From an uncultured Romboutsia sp. (GTDB lineage: Bacteria > Bacillota > Clostridia > Peptostreptococcales > Peptostreptococcaceae), in NCBI GenBank assembly GCA_937907205.1, contig CALESE010000097.1:1-19475 (forward strand): a stretch of DNA of 19,475 nt, written 5' to 3'. Positions 8,438-15,948 of the stretch are shown piece after piece. The position numbers and the translations under genes were made by a program. The notes under the pieces are model-generated. The model did no database searches. It was given only the letters and a program-made list of their open reading frames with translations, and was not told the DNA's origin. The stretch's first letter is position 1, and each line of letters starts with the position of its first letter.

Positions 8438-9551
8438 ATGTTAAATTTACAAGAATATAGACACAATATAGAGCAAATGGCTTTAAATATAGAAGAATTG
8501 AGGGATTCTCTTTGACATTGCTTCATTATTAATTAAAATTGATGAAAATGAAAAAAAAATGAATAGCCAAGATTTCTGGAATGATAATGAGACAGCTCAA
8601 AAAATACTTCAAGAAAACAAATCTTTTAAAGAAACTGTAAAAGAGTACAATGATTTAAGAGAAGGACTTGAGGAAATAGATTTATTAATAGAAATAGGGT
8701 TAGAAGAAAATGATCCATCTGTTGAAAAAGAAATAGAAGCTTCTATATCTAATTTACAAAAAGAAATAGATTTAGTAAGAATTAAAACACTGTTAAGTGG
8801 AGATTATGATAAAAATAATGCAATATTATCTATAAATGCAGGGACAGGTGGTCTTGATGCTCAGGATTGGGCTCAAATGCTACTTAGAATGTATATAAGA
8901 TGGGCTGAATCTAAGGGTTACAAAGTAAATACTTTAGATATATTATCAGACCCAGCAGCAGGTATAAAGAGTGCTACATTACTTATAGAAGGATTAAATG
9001 CTTATGGATATCTAAAAAGTGAAAAAGGTGTTCATAGAATAGTGAGAATATCACCATTTGATCCATCTGGCAAAAGACATACTTCTTTTGCATCTATAGA
9101 TATAACACCAGAGCTTGATGATAGTATCAATATAGAAATAAATCCAGTGGATTTAAAAATTGATACATATAGAGCATCAGGTGCAGGAGGTCAACATGTA
9201 AATACTACGGATTCAGCAGTAAGAATAACACATATTCCTACAGGGGTAGTAGTTCAATGCCAAAATGAAAGATCTCAACATAAAAATAAAGACAGAGCGA
9301 TGAAAATGCTAATGGCTAAGCTTATAGAGTTAAAAGAATTAGAAAACAAAGAAAGAATAGAAGATATTCAAGGTAAATATTCTCAGATAACTTGGGGAAG
9401 TCAGATAAGATCTTATGTATTTCAACCGTATAAGCTAGTAAAGGACCATAGAACAAATGCTGAAATGGGAAATGTAGATAATGTAATGGATGGAAATATA
9501 GATTTATTTATAAATGAATATCTAAAGTTCAACAAATCAAAAAATAACTAA
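8438..9551 (+). CDS. prfB: Peptide chain release factor 2 (with programmed +1 frameshift)
   Basis: RF2 ends translation at UAA and UGA. The gene is in two frames: 25 codons from the ATG at 8438 to an in-frame TGA at 8513-8515, then the rest from GAC at 8514 after a +1 shift, giving 370 residues. The start has GGAGG nine bases upstream, and no terminator separates it from secA. The stop-codon recognition tripeptide SPF falls at residues 205-207, which is diagnostic of RF2 rather than RF1. The peptidyl-tRNA hydrolysis motif GGQ falls at 250-252. Both positions equal those in E. coli RF2, confirming the joined frame. An internal ATG at 8559 would miss much of domain 1 and is not the start. Expression should be self-regulated: scarce RF2 favours the shift. 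Confidence 0.97.
8501..8516 (+). promoter_or_regulatory. Programmed +1 ribosomal frameshift site of prfB
   Basis: The slippery CTT TGA C (8510-8516) is preceded by an internal Shine-Dalgarno-like AGGG (8501-8504), with the same spacing as in the E. coli RF2 site. The ribosome skips T8513 and continues with GAC ATT GCT. This is the conserved autoregulatory switch of RF2 genes. Confidence 0.95.
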
Positions 9552-9552
9552 A

Positions 9553-9593
9553 AAATAAGGGCTTGAGAATTTTATTCTTAAGCCTTATTTCTT
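9553..9593 (+). terminator. Intrinsic terminator after prfB
   Basis: The arms 9553-9569 and 9575-9590 form a stem of about 16 bp with one bulged G and one G-U pair around a 5-base loop. The 3' arm ends in TTATTTC. It closes the secA-prfB unit. Confidence 0.85.
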
Positions 9594-9673
9594 TACTAAA
9601 AGGCAAGGTATTTATTCTGTTAATAATATGAATGAAGTAAATTTAAATTATTACGAAAGATAAGGGGATTTTT

Positions 9674-11815
9674 ATGAATATAAATGAAATTTTAAAGAAA
9701 GAATTTAATTTAAAAGATGAACAAATAAATAATGTTATAAAACTTATAGATGAGGGCAATACAATACCATTTATAGCTAGATATAGAAAAGAAATGACTG
9801 GTGAAATGAGTGATATAACATTAAGAGAGTTTAATGATAAATTAACTTATTTAAGAAATTTGCAAAATAGAAAAGAAGATGTACTAAGAATATTAGGAGA
9901 ACAAGGCAAACTTACAAATGATATAAGATTAAATTTAGAAAATGCAAAAACATTACAAGAAGTAGAGGATATATATTCACCATTTAAACAAAAGAAAAGA
10001 ACTAGAGCTACAATAGCAAAAGAAAAAGGGCTTGAAAAGTTAGCATTAAATATATTAAATGAAAATATATCTAATATAGAAGATGAAGCTAGAAAGTACA
10101 TAGATAAAGATAAAGATGTAAAATCAACTGAAGATGCTTTAAAAGGAGCTAAAGATATAATAGCTGAAATAGTATCAGATGATGCAAAAATAAGAAAGTA
10201 TATAAGAGAATTAGCGCTAAGAGAAGGAATTCTTATAACTAAAAACTCAAAAGATGAAAAATCAGTATATGATATGTATTATGATTATAGTGAATCTGTA
10301 AAAACTATAGCACCTCATAGAGTGTTGGCTATAAATAGAGGAGAAAAAGAAGATTTTTTAAAAGTTAAATTAGAAATTAATACTGATAAGGTAATAAATT
10401 ATATAGTAAATGAATATGTTAAAAATAATAACTTTAAAAATAAAGAGATAATAGTTTCAGCAATAGAAGATGCATATAAAAGATTAATATTCCCTTCAAT
10501 TGAAAGAGAAGTTAGAAACAATCTAACGGAAGTAGCTCAAGAAAGAGCAATAAGTGTATTTGGTCAAAATATAAAAGGATTATTATTACAAGCACCAGTA
10601 AAAGGTAAAGTGGTTATGGGATTTGACCCTGCATTTAGAACTGGGTGTAAGATAGCTGTAGTTGATAAAAATGGAAAACTATTAGATACAACAACAGTAT
10701 ATCCAACAGAGCCTCAAAATAATATAGAAGGTGCTAAAAAGACTTTAAAAGAATTAATATCAAAATATAATATAGACATAATTGCTATAGGAAATGGAAC
10801 TGCTTCTAGGGAATCTGAAAAATTTGTATCAGACATGTTAAAAGAAATAGATAGAGAAGTTCAATATATAATAGTTAGTGAAGCTGGAGCATCAGTTTAT
10901 TCTGCATCAGAACTTGCAAGTGAAGAACATCCAGATATAAATGTGTCATTAAGAGGTGCAATATCAATAGGTAGAAGATTGCAAGATCCACTAGCAGAGC
11001 TCGTTAAGATTGATCCTAAAAGTATAGGCGTAGGTCAATATCAACATGATTTAAATCAAAAAAGACTTGAAACTGTCTTAGGTGGAGTGGTTGAAGATTC
11101 AGTAAATAGTGTTGGAGTAGATTTAAATACAGCATCATATTCTTTATTAGAACATATTGCTGGTATAAGTAAATCCATAGCAAAAAATATAGTGGCTTAT
11201 AGAGAAGAAAATGGAAACTTTAATTCTAGAGAACAGCTAAAGAAAGTAAAAAGATTAGGTCCTCAGGCATTTACACAATGTGCAGGATTTATGAGAATTA
11301 CAGATGCTAAAAATCCACTTGATAATACAGGAGTTCATCCAGAAAGTTATGATATATGTAAACAATTACTAGAAAATTTAGGATATACTCTTAAGGATAT
11401 AGAAAATAAAAGCATAGAAGATATAGATTTAAAAATATCCCAAATAGGATTAAATACTTTAAGTGAAAAATTAGGTGTAGGAATAGTAACCTTAAAAGAT
11501 ATAATATCTGAAATTAAAAAACCAGGTAGAGACCCTAGAGAAGAAGGCATAAAACCTATACTTAGAACTGATGTATTAAAAATAGAAGATATAAAAGAAG
11601 GAATGCTACTAAAAGGTACAGTAAGAAATGTAATAGATTTTGGAGCTTTTGTTGACATTGGTATAAAAAATGATGGATTAGTTCATAAGTCTGAAATGAG
11701 TAAATCTTTTGTGAAAGACCCAATGTCTATAGTTACAGTAGGAGATATAGTAGATGTTAAAGTAATAGGCATAGATATAAATAAACAAAGAGTATCTTTA
11801 TCAATGAAGATATAA
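9674..11815 (+). CDS. tex: Tex family RNA-binding transcription accessory protein
   Basis: Cytoplasmic nucleic-acid-binding protein of the Tex (YhgF/Spt6-like) family, linked to transcription and RNA turnover. Its exact role in Clostridia is not defined. The 713 residues follow the family order. There is a helical N-terminal domain with the signature IPFIARYRKEMTGE (about 31-44), and a YqgF/RNase H-like domain from about 313 (VMGFDPAFRTGCKIAVVD). Helix-hairpin-helix repeats come near 490-540 (IAGISKSIAKNIVAYREENG), and a C-terminal S1 domain from about 640 (GTVRNVIDFGAFVDIG). The ATG at 9674 has AGGGGA five bases upstream. It follows the prfB terminator. The amidohydrolase gene starts 15 bases after its stop, so the two are probably co-transcribed. 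Confidence 0.95.
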   Translation: MNINEILKKEFNLKDEQINNVIKLIDEGNTIPFIARYRKEMTGEMSDITLREFNDKLTYLRNLQNRKEDVLRILGEQGKLTNDIRLNLENAKTLQEVEDIYSPFKQKKRTRATIAKEKGLEKLALNILNENISNIEDEARKYIDKDKDVKSTEDALKGAKDIIAEIVSDDAKIRKYIRELALREGILITKNSKDEKSVYDMYYDYSESVKTIAPHRVLAINRGEKEDFLKVKLEINTDKVINYIVNEYVKNNNFKNKEIIVSAIEDAYKRLIFPSIEREVRNNLTEVAQERAISVFGQNIKGLLLQAPVKGKVVMGFDPAFRTGCKIAVVDKNGKLLDTTTVYPTEPQNNIEGAKKTLKELISKYNIDIIAIGNGTASRESEKFVSDMLKEIDREVQYIIVSEAGASVYSASELASEEHPDINVSLRGAISIGRRLQDPLAELVKIDPKSIGVGQYQHDLNQKRLETVLGGVVEDSVNSVGVDLNTASYSLLEHIAGISKSIAKNIVAYREENGNFNSREQLKKVKRLGPQAFTQCAGFMRITDAKNPLDNTGVHPESYDICKQLLENLGYTLKDIENKSIEDIDLKISQIGLNTLSEKLGVGIVTLKDIISEIKKPGRDPREEGIKPILRTDVLKIEDIKEGMLLKGTVRNVIDFGAFVDIGIKNDGLVHKSEMSKSFVKDPMSIVTVGDIVDVKVIGIDINKQRVSLSMKI

Positions 11816-11830
11816 CGAAGGAGATTGAGC

Positions 11831-12991
11831 ATGATAGTTATAAAAAATGGAACTATAAATACAATAACAAATGGAGTTATTGTTGGTGATGTTCTTATAG
11901 AAGATGGAAAAATAAAAGAAATAGGTGAGGATTTAGTAGTACCTTTAGATGCTAAAGTAATAGATGCACAAGGTAAACAAGTATTTCCAGGGTTTATAGA
12001 TGCACATACACATTTAGGACTATGGGAAGATGGTATGGGGTTTGAGGGTGCTGATGGAAATGAAGAAACAGATCCTATAACTCCGCATCTTAATCCTATA
12101 GACGGTATAAATCCAATGGATAACACTTTTAAAGAAGCATATCAGGGAGGAATAACATCTGTATGCACAACACCAGGAAGTGCTAATGTAATGGGAGGAC
12201 AGTGTATAGCTATAAAGACATTTGGTAGAAGAATAGATAATATGGTTATAAAAAACCCTGTTGCATCAAAAATTGCTTTTGGAGAAAATCCTAAATCTTG
12301 CTATGGAAGAGATGAAAAAACGCCACAAACAAGAATGGCAATAGCATCTCTTTTAAGGGAAAATTTAAAAAAAGCAGAAGAATATATGGAAGAACTAGAA
12401 TTATATATGGAACATGAAGACCATGATAAGCCAGAATATGATATAAGGCTTGAAAGTTTGATACCTGTTTTAAAAGGAGAGATACCATTTAAAGTTCATG
12501 CTCATAGAGCTGATGACATGTTCACAGCGATAAGAATAGCAAAAGAATATGATATAAAGCTTACATTAGATCACTGCACAGAAGGTCATCTTATAGCAGA
12601 AGAATTGCTTGAAGAAGGATATCCAGTTATAGTAGGACCATCTTTGTCTGAAAGATCTAAAATAGAGCTTAGAAATTTAACATTTGACACAGCTGGTATA
12701 CTTTCAAATACGGGACTTAATGTTTCTCTTACAACAGACCATCCTGTTATACCTGTGCAATATCTTCCAATATGTGCGGGAATAGCTGTAAAGCATGGTA
12801 TGAAAAAAGAAGATGCAATAAAAGCTATGACTATAAATCCAGCAATAACTTTAGGAATAGATAATAAAGTTGGTTCTATAGAAATTGGAAAAGATGCAGA
12901 TATAGTTATATGGGATGGAAATCCTTTAGAAATTCAAAGCAATGTATTATATACAATAATAAATGGAAAAGTAGTATATAAAAGAATATAA
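11831..12991 (+). CDS. Imidazolonepropionase-like metal-dependent amidohydrolase
   Basis: Member of the amidohydrolase superfamily, which hydrolyses C-N bonds in cyclic or amide substrates using bound metal. The substrate here is unknown. The 386 residues show the N-terminal beta-sandwich (IKNGTINTITNGVIVGDVLI) and the metal-binding HTH (H59, H61) in PGFIDAHTHLG. HAH (near 221) and a His in LDHCTEGH (near 242) follow, then the TTDHP aspartate and the closing GSIEIGKDADIVIWDGNP. The family includes imidazolonepropionases and hydantoinase/dihydroorotase relatives. No his-operon genes are nearby, so a histidine-degradation role has no contextual support. The ATG at 11831 was chosen because GAAGGAG lies seven bases upstream. 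A TTG six bases earlier almost touches that site. Confidence 0.85.
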   Translation: MIVIKNGTINTITNGVIVGDVLIEDGKIKEIGEDLVVPLDAKVIDAQGKQVFPGFIDAHTHLGLWEDGMGFEGADGNEETDPITPHLNPIDGINPMDNTFKEAYQGGITSVCTTPGSANVMGGQCIAIKTFGRRIDNMVIKNPVASKIAFGENPKSCYGRDEKTPQTRMAIASLLRENLKKAEEYMEELELYMEHEDHDKPEYDIRLESLIPVLKGEIPFKVHAHRADDMFTAIRIAKEYDIKLTLDHCTEGHLIAEELLEEGYPVIVGPSLSERSKIELRNLTFDTAGILSNTGLNVSLTTDHPVIPVQYLPICAGIAVKHGMKKEDAIKAMTINPAITLGIDNKVGSIEIGKDADIVIWDGNPLEIQSNVLYTIINGKVVYKRI

Positions 12992-13087
12992 TACAACTTA
13001 AAGTCAAGATTTAAAAATAATTTATAAACTCATAAATATAATAAGTGTAGTAGGAATTACTACGAACAAGAAATTTACATTTATATT

Positions 13088-13126
13088 AAAAATACTAGCA
13101 ATCAAAATTTAATTGCTAGTATTTTT
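13088..13126 (+). terminator. Intrinsic terminator after the amidohydrolase gene
   Basis: A perfect 15-bp stem (13088-13102 with 13112-13126, core ATACTAGCAAT) has a 9-base loop and a T-rich 3' arm. A smaller 5-bp hairpin (13047-13051 with 13059-13063) lies upstream. It separates the tex unit from the t6A operon. Confidence 0.92.
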
Positions 13127-13150
13127 ATATTATCTTTTACTTAATTATAC

Positions 13151-13179
13151 TTTATAATAGCAGGTGGTTATACTATAAT
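13151..13179 (+). promoter_or_regulatory. Candidate promoter of the tsaE-tsaB-rimI-tsaD operon
   Basis: A perfect -10 TATAAT (13174-13179) lies 17 bases after TTTATA (13151-13156, four of six matches to the -35). The stretch is so AT-rich that chance matches are likely. A second TATAAT overlaps at 13153-13158. The position between a terminator and the operon start supports a promoter here, not this exact one. Confidence 0.45.
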
Positions 13180-13270
13180 AATATCTAGTTGATAATTATA
13201 AGTGTAAAATAATTATTATATAAATTTAATGATAATTTGCGATAATGCAAAATATAACGGAGTTGAAATT

Positions 13271-13723
13271 ATGATTAATATATATCTAGAAGATGAGAAA
13301 AATACACAAGAAATAGGTTATAAATTAGGAAAATTATTAAAACCAGGAAGTGTTATATGTCTAATAGGAGATCTTGGAGCTGGCAAGACTACAATGACTC
13401 AAAGTTTAGCTAAAGCATTAGAAGTAGATGATTACATAACAAGTCCTACATTTACAATAGTAAATGAATATGATGGGAAAATTCCACTATATCATTTTGA
13501 TGTATATAGAATAGGAAGTAGTGATGAAATGTATGATATTGGATATGACGAATATATAAATGGTGAAGGTGTATGTATAATTGAATGGGCTAATTTAATA
13601 GAAGATATACTTCCTGATGAATATTTACATATAGAATTAAAATACAAGGATATGTCTAGAGAAATGATATTAAATCCAGTTGGAGAAAAATATGAAAAAC
13701 TAGTTGAGGAGTTGACTAAATAA
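13271..13723 (+). CDS. tsaE: tRNA t6A synthesis ATPase TsaE
   Basis: ATPase that works with TsaB and TsaD to place threonylcarbamoyl on A37 of tRNAs that read ANN codons. From the ATG at 13271 it has 150 residues, the normal family length. Walker A GDLGAGKT (33-40) is followed by SPTFTIVNEY, the HFDVYRI motif and IIEWANLIEDILP. The start was moved downstream from an in-frame ATG at 13229. The later ATG has CGGAG eight bases upstream, while the earlier one has no ribosome binding site and would add a 14-residue tail unlike the family. The stop overlaps the tsaB start by one base (TAATG), indicating translational coupling. Confidence 0.94.
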   Translation: MINIYLEDEKNTQEIGYKLGKLLKPGSVICLIGDLGAGKTTMTQSLAKALEVDDYITSPTFTIVNEYDGKIPLYHFDVYRIGSSDEMYDIGYDEYINGEGVCIIEWANLIEDILPDEYLHIELKYKDMSREMILNPVGEKYEKLVEELTK

Positions 13724-14439
13724 TGAAAGTTTTAGGAATAGATACATCTTCTATGGCTACAAGCATATGTGTTATAGAAGATGATAAATTAATATGTGAG
13801 TATACAGTTAATACTAAAAAAACACATTCTCAAAAGCTTATGCCAATGATAGATAATATGCTTAATATAAGTGATATAAATATTAATGAAATAGATTTAA
13901 TAGCAATATGTGAAGGTCCAGGATCATTTACTGGATTAAGAATAGGTATGTCAACAGCAAAAGCTATAGCTCATGTAAAGAATTTACCTGTAATAGGTGT
14001 AAATTCATTAGAAATATTAGCAGGAAATATGAATTTATGTGATAAAAAAATATGTTCTATATTAGATGCTCAAAGAACTCAAGTATATTATGGTAAGTAT
14101 AAATTTGAAAATAATGAAATAGTAGAGCTACAACATATAGATGTAATAGAAATTGATGAATTATTACAAGAGTTATCTAACTCAAATGATGAATGGATAT
14201 TAGTTGGGGAAGCTGTTTATAAATATGAAGAAAAAATCAAAGAAATAAATAATATATCGGTAGTAGCATCATCACATAATGTAAGTAAAGCAAGTAGTTT
14301 ATGTTCTATAGCCATGAATAAATATAATAAAAGCATAGATGTATATGATTGTTATAGTATAAACCCTAAATATATAAGAAAATCTCAAGCAGAAGTAGAA
14401 TATGAAGAAAAAGTGAAGAGGTTAAATAATGGAAAGTAA
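13723..14439 (+). CDS. tsaB: tRNA t6A synthesis protein TsaB
   Basis: Non-catalytic partner of TsaD in the threonylcarbamoyl transferase complex, with an ASKHA (actin-like ATPase) fold. The 238 residues start with LGIDTSSMATSICV, the phosphate-1-like loop. CEGPGSFTGLRIGMSTAKA (about 63-81) is the TsaB signature. The long C-terminal metal and substrate motifs seen in TsaD are absent, as expected. The ATG shares its A with the tsaE stop. The last 11 bases overlap rimI. Confidence 0.94.
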   Translation: MKVLGIDTSSMATSICVIEDDKLICEYTVNTKKTHSQKLMPMIDNMLNISDININEIDLIAICEGPGSFTGLRIGMSTAKAIAHVKNLPVIGVNSLEILAGNMNLCDKKICSILDAQRTQVYYGKYKFENNEIVELQHIDVIEIDELLQELSNSNDEWILVGEAVYKYEEKIKEINNISVVASSHNVSKASSLCSIAMNKYNKSIDVYDCYSINPKYIRKSQAEVEYEEKVKRLNNGK

Positions 14440-14884
14440 TTTAATTATAGAAATGATGACTTCTAAGGACATTGATGGAGTATTTGAAGTTGAGAAGAAT
14501 TGCTTTGAACATCATTGGTCTAAGGAATCATTTAAAAAAGAATTAATCAATGAAAATGCTAGGTATCTTGTAGCAAAACTTGATAGAAAGATAGTTGGAT
14601 ATGTTGGTATATGGCTAATTTTAGATGAAGGACATATTACAAATGTAGCAGTTCATAATGATTATAGAGGACAAAAAATTGGTGATAAATTAGTACAATC
14701 ATTAGTAAATCTATGTAAAGAAAATAACATAAACTCTATGACCCTAGAGGTTAGAGTATCTAATATAGTTGCTCAAAATTTATACAAAAAGTACGGATTT
14801 AAATTAGCTGGAATTAGAAAAGAATATTATAGTGACAATAAAGAAGATGCTATGATAATGTGGAATGATATAAAGGCGGTGTAG
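14429..14884 (+). CDS. rimI: GNAT N-acetyltransferase, RimI-like
   Basis: N-terminal acetyltransferase of the RimI type. In E. coli RimI acetylates ribosomal protein S18 from acetyl-CoA, and this position inside the tsa operon is typical for the gene. The 151 residues have the GNAT acetyl-CoA loop in VAVHNDYRGQKIGDKLV (about 73-89) and the C-terminal NLYKKYGFKLAGIRKEYY typical of RimI. The ATG lies within the tsaB end, an 11-base overlap. It ends in TAG, one of only two TAG stops in the window. The natural substrate in Clostridia is not shown by sequence. Confidence 0.9.
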   Translation: MESNLIIEMMTSKDIDGVFEVEKNCFEHHWSKESFKKELINENARYLVAKLDRKIVGYVGIWLILDEGHITNVAVHNDYRGQKIGDKLVQSLVNLCKENNINSMTLEVRVSNIVAQNLYKKYGFKLAGIRKEYYSDNKEDAMIMWNDIKAV

Positions 14885-14886
14885 AT

Positions 14887-15903
14887 GTGAAGGATATAAT
14901 AACATTAGCGATTGAAAGTAGTTGTGACGAAACCTCAATTGCAGTATTAAGAAATGGTAGAGAAGTACTATCAAATATAATTAATACTCAAATTGATTTA
15001 CATAAAAAGTTCGGTGGAGTAGTACCAGAAGTTGCATCTAGAAAGCATATAGAAAATATAGATATGGTATTACAAGAAGCTTTAGATAAAGCAGATATTA
15101 CATTAAATGATATAGACCATATAGCAGTAACTTATGGACCTGGATTGGTGGGTGCTTTATTAGTAGGATTATCCTATGCAAAAGCATTAGCTTTTACATT
15201 AAATAAACCATTAGTTGGAGTAAATCATATAGAAGGTCATGTAAGTGCAAATTATATAGAGCACAAGGATTTAAAACCTCCATTTATAACACTAATAGTA
15301 TCTGGAGGACATACTCACTTAGTTGAGGTAAAAGGTTATGGTGAGTATGAGATATTAGGAAGAACAAGAGATGATGCATCTGGAGAAGCCTTTGATAAAA
15401 TAGCAAGAGCTATGGGGCTTGGATATCCAGGTGGACCTATAGTGGATAGATTAGCTAAACAAGGAAATAAAAAAGCCATTGACTTTCCAAGGTCTTATAT
15501 AGATGAAGGATACGATTTTAGTTTTAGTGGACTAAAATCATCAGTATTAAATTATCTTAATGCTAAAAAAATGAAAAAAGAAGATATTGTAGTAGAAGAT
15601 GTTTGTGCGTCATTCCAAGAAGCAGTTGTTGAAGTATTGTCTAAAAAGGCTATAAAAGCAGCCAAGGAAAAAGGATACAATACAATAACTCTTGCAGGTG
15701 GGGTTGCTTGTAACTCATCACTTAGAGAAAAAATAACAGAGTTATCGAAAGAACATAATATAAGTATAAAATACCCTCCAGTTGTTTTATGTACAGATAA
15801 TGCAGCTATGATAGGGTGTGCAGGATATTATAGTTATATAAATGGTAGAATAGATGATATGAGCTTAAATGCAGTTCCAAACTTAAAAATAGGTCAAAAG
15901 TAG
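14887..15903 (+). CDS. tsaD: tRNA N6-threonylcarbamoyladenosine transferase TsaD
   Basis: Catalytic subunit that transfers the threonylcarbamoyl group from its AMP adduct to tRNA A37. The 338 residues equal the usual length. Visible motifs are ESSCDETS (10-17), YGPGLVGALLVGL (83-95), the metal-binding HIEGH (H114, H118), VSGGHTHLV, and the C-terminal GGVACNSSLR and CTDNAAMIG. The start is GTG at 14887, because the neighbouring ATG at 14885 runs into a stop at once. AAAGGCGG overlaps the end of rimI as ribosome binding site. The unrelated mprF follows after 45 bases without a clear terminator. Confidence 0.96.
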   Translation: MKDIITLAIESSCDETSIAVLRNGREVLSNIINTQIDLHKKFGGVVPEVASRKHIENIDMVLQEALDKADITLNDIDHIAVTYGPGLVGALLVGLSYAKALAFTLNKPLVGVNHIEGHVSANYIEHKDLKPPFITLIVSGGHTHLVEVKGYGEYEILGRTRDDASGEAFDKIARAMGLGYPGGPIVDRLAKQGNKKAIDFPRSYIDEGYDFSFSGLKSSVLNYLNAKKMKKEDIVVEDVCASFQEAVVEVLSKKAIKAAKEKGYNTITLAGGVACNSSLREKITELSKEHNISIKYPPVVLCTDNAAMIGCAGYYSYINGRIDDMSLNAVPNLKIGQK

Positions 15904-15948
15904 TTAAACTAGTTTTAATAAGCAAATTTAAACTAAGGAGAATTGACA

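Noticed and set aside
8559..9551. prfB as a shorter gene starting at the internal ATG
   Set aside because: The upstream 25 codons, ribosome binding site and CTTTGAC shift site give a full-length RF2 with motifs at the expected positions.
11683..12126. 147-codon minus-strand open frame across the tex / amidohydrolase junction
   Set aside because: It is antisense to the coding sequence of both genes, has low-complexity Ser/Pro/Ile composition and no ribosome binding site.
15906..15915. Palindrome AAACTAGTTT between tsaD and mprF as operator or terminator
   Set aside because: Only 10 bases, no loop or T tract, and such palindromes are expected by chance in AT-rich DNA.
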